The notes under the pieces are model-generated. The model had not been told where the DNA came from. It searched no databases and saw only the letters and a list, made by a program, of their open reading frames with translations. 22,317 nt of DNA from positions 1-22,317 of the forward strand of contig JBKQPR010000186.1 of assembly GCA_052144935.1 (NCBI GenBank), written 5' to 3'. The stretch comes from JOPF133 sp052144935 (GTDB taxonomy: Bacteria > Acidobacteriota > Terriglobia > Bryobacterales > Bryobacteraceae). Positions 22,189-22,317 of the stretch are shown here, piece after piece (position 1 is the stretch's first letter; each line of letters starts with the position of its first letter). The position numbers and the translations under genes are program-made.

Positions 22189-22317
22189 TCCTAGCGGGAG
22201 TTTACAAGATATGAGCGCGTTTCTGTGGTGCCGCCTCGCCTCTCTCACCCCGGAATCGGCGCTATTCTTCTGAAAATAAGTCACTTAAGGCGACGCACCA
22301 GGCCGGGAATCGGCGAC

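Noticed and set aside
22189..22317. Promoter for the GH28-like gene
   Set aside because: Only weak AT-rich boxes are seen (around TTGTAAACT on the minus strand) and no convincing -35 partner, so no site was called.

Overview
The window is GC-rich and comes from a soil-type heterotroph. The best fit is an acidobacterium of the Solibacter/Bryobacter kind, with Planctomycetes or Verrucomicrobia as weaker alternatives. This rests on gene content and not on a marker gene. It holds Tat-exported Gfo/Idh/MocA oxidoreductases, a ThuA-DUF1080 fusion, an FG-GAP/VCBS beta-propeller protein, plant-polymer hydrolases, many decaying toxin-antitoxin loci and palindromic repeats built on CGCGGAGACGCGGAG units. 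There is no rRNA, tRNA, phage gene, integrase or CRISPR array. Layout: positions 1-117 hold the cut-off 5' end of a secreted protein (-). Positions 203-1268 hold a vapBC locus with a broken toxin and an intact higBA pair with a clear promoter/operator. Positions 1720-3891 encode a secreted GH20 beta-N-acetylhexosaminidase. Positions 4305-8377 form a + strand run: antitoxin, truncated vapC running in frame into an MFS sugar-acid transporter, an ankyrin protein, and a dehydratase closest to L-arabinonate dehydratase. Positions 8496-11242 (-) hold a coupled pair, a LarA-like nickel-pincer racemase and an aldehyde dehydrogenase. They converge on the dehydratase across a perfect 44-bp inverted repeat. 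Divergent from larA is a D-tagatose-3-epimerase-like gene. From 12378 to 20478 the + strand holds a VCBS protein, a Tat Gfo/Idh/MocA enzyme, a second Tat Gfo/Idh/MocA enzyme, a ThuA-DUF1080 protein and a Tat multicopper oxidase. This series is interrupted by a two-gene (-) HEPN cassette and the 3' tail of a destroyed third oxidoreductase. A GH28-like protein (-) closes the window. How the genes may work together (inference): secreted hydrolases release sugars or uronates; the MFS protein, dehydratase, racemase, aldehyde dehydrogenase and epimerase fit uptake and catabolism of sugar acids; the exported oxidoreductases plus DUF1080 fit extracytoplasmic oxidation of glycosides at C3 followed by cleavage of the 3-keto glycoside. 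The most notable structures are the HEPN cassette that replaced a paralogous oxidoreductase, the palindromic repeat family between and inside genes, and the repeated loss of vapC toxins next to intact antitoxins.
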